Assembly (NCBI GenBank): GCA_946811185.2
Contig: OX328103.1
Location: forward strand, 33,040,266 to 33,104,265
Reading direction: 5' to 3'
DNA: 64,000 nt
DNA from: Hippopus hippopus
Lineage: Eukaryota > Mollusca > Bivalvia > Cardiida > Cardiidae
In this document: one piece after another, positions 63,810-64,000 of the stretch
Position numbering within the stretch: position 1 is the first letter of the stretch
Layout of the letters: each line of letters begins with the position of its first letter
Made by a program: the position numbers and the translations under genes
Notes under the pieces: generated by a model
Databases searched by the model: none
Told to the model about the DNA's origin: nothing
What the model saw: only the letters and a program-made list of their open reading frames with translations

Positions 63810-64000
63810 CCATTTAAAAGTATGGAAATTATTTTGAAGATGATAATCTGCCATTGTGCGGTCGGTCCAAGTGTTAGTCGCTGACAGAGAAATTAATTTC
63901 AAAACTAGGTTAAAACCTGCCAGGTAGCAGTGTCTTTTGTTTACTTTTTACCTGATTTTCAAATTCTTTTTTTCTGCTAGCAATTAACATATGGCCTGAC
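63810..64000 (+). repeat. interspersed repeat with SINE-free target site
   Basis: GCGGTCGGTCCAAGTGTTAG matches 35580-35598 and continues across CCAAGTGTTAGTCG (63867-63880) without any SINE. Confidence 0.65.

Noticed and set aside
1..64000. Integrated virus or LTR retrotransposon
   Set aside because: I saw no capsid-, protease- or integrase-like frames and no long terminal repeats; the RT pieces are of non-LTR type.

Overview
This window looks like eukaryotic, intron-rich, AT-rich nuclear DNA, most probably from a bivalve mollusc. The reasons are short exons with GT-AG introns, no operons or ribosome-binding sites, very dense palindromic MITE-like repeats, tRNA-derived SINEs with a tail of a type I associate with bivalves, and an element carrying TGACCTTGACCTTTGACC arrays. 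The species assignment is inference; I could not run a search.

Genes: all recognisable host genes lie on the minus strand. (1) 1056-8902 is most of TIMM21 (mitochondrial inner-membrane TIM23 subunit): five phase-consistent exons from the presequence to the intermembrane-space domain. The last exon or exons are not seen and probably lie left of the window. (2) 18005-44199 is a tandem cluster of three GDAP1-like genes (GST-fold, tail-anchored mitochondrial outer-membrane family). Copy A (18005-23784, predicted 323 aa) and copy B (27421-33881, predicted 316 aa) are intact across five exons, with identical intron phases (0,1,1,1) and identical lengths for exons 1 and 2. Copy C (37417-44199) is decaying: its first exon is not found, its coiled-coil exon is doubtful, its last exon is frameshifted and has lost the membrane tail, and its introns are loaded with transposons. 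TIMM21 and GDAP1 both encode mitochondrial-membrane proteins, but nothing in the sequence shows a functional link.

Repeats: the rest, well over half of the window, is transposon-derived. Five palindromic MITE-like families (named here PAL-1 to PAL-5) occur about 75 times in total. PAL-1 is a 229-bp, TTAA-flanked hairpin element (piggyBac-like ends), densest in the TIMM21 introns. PAL-2 and PAL-3 share a GC-rich palindromic core and appear to be two branches of one lineage. Larger elements are a 2.7-kb hAT element with a perfect 8-bp target duplication inside copy C, a fold-back mariner (12414-13619), a second mariner (45292-46311) inserted into the YADD motif of a LINE reverse transcriptase, LINE 3' ends and a SINE sharing the same tail, and a DR1-motif element (60884-61638). 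Several nested insertions fix boundaries and relative ages.

From 44.2 to 64 kb I recognise no host gene; it is repeats and unannotated AT-rich DNA. I found no rRNA, functional tRNA gene or CRISPR.
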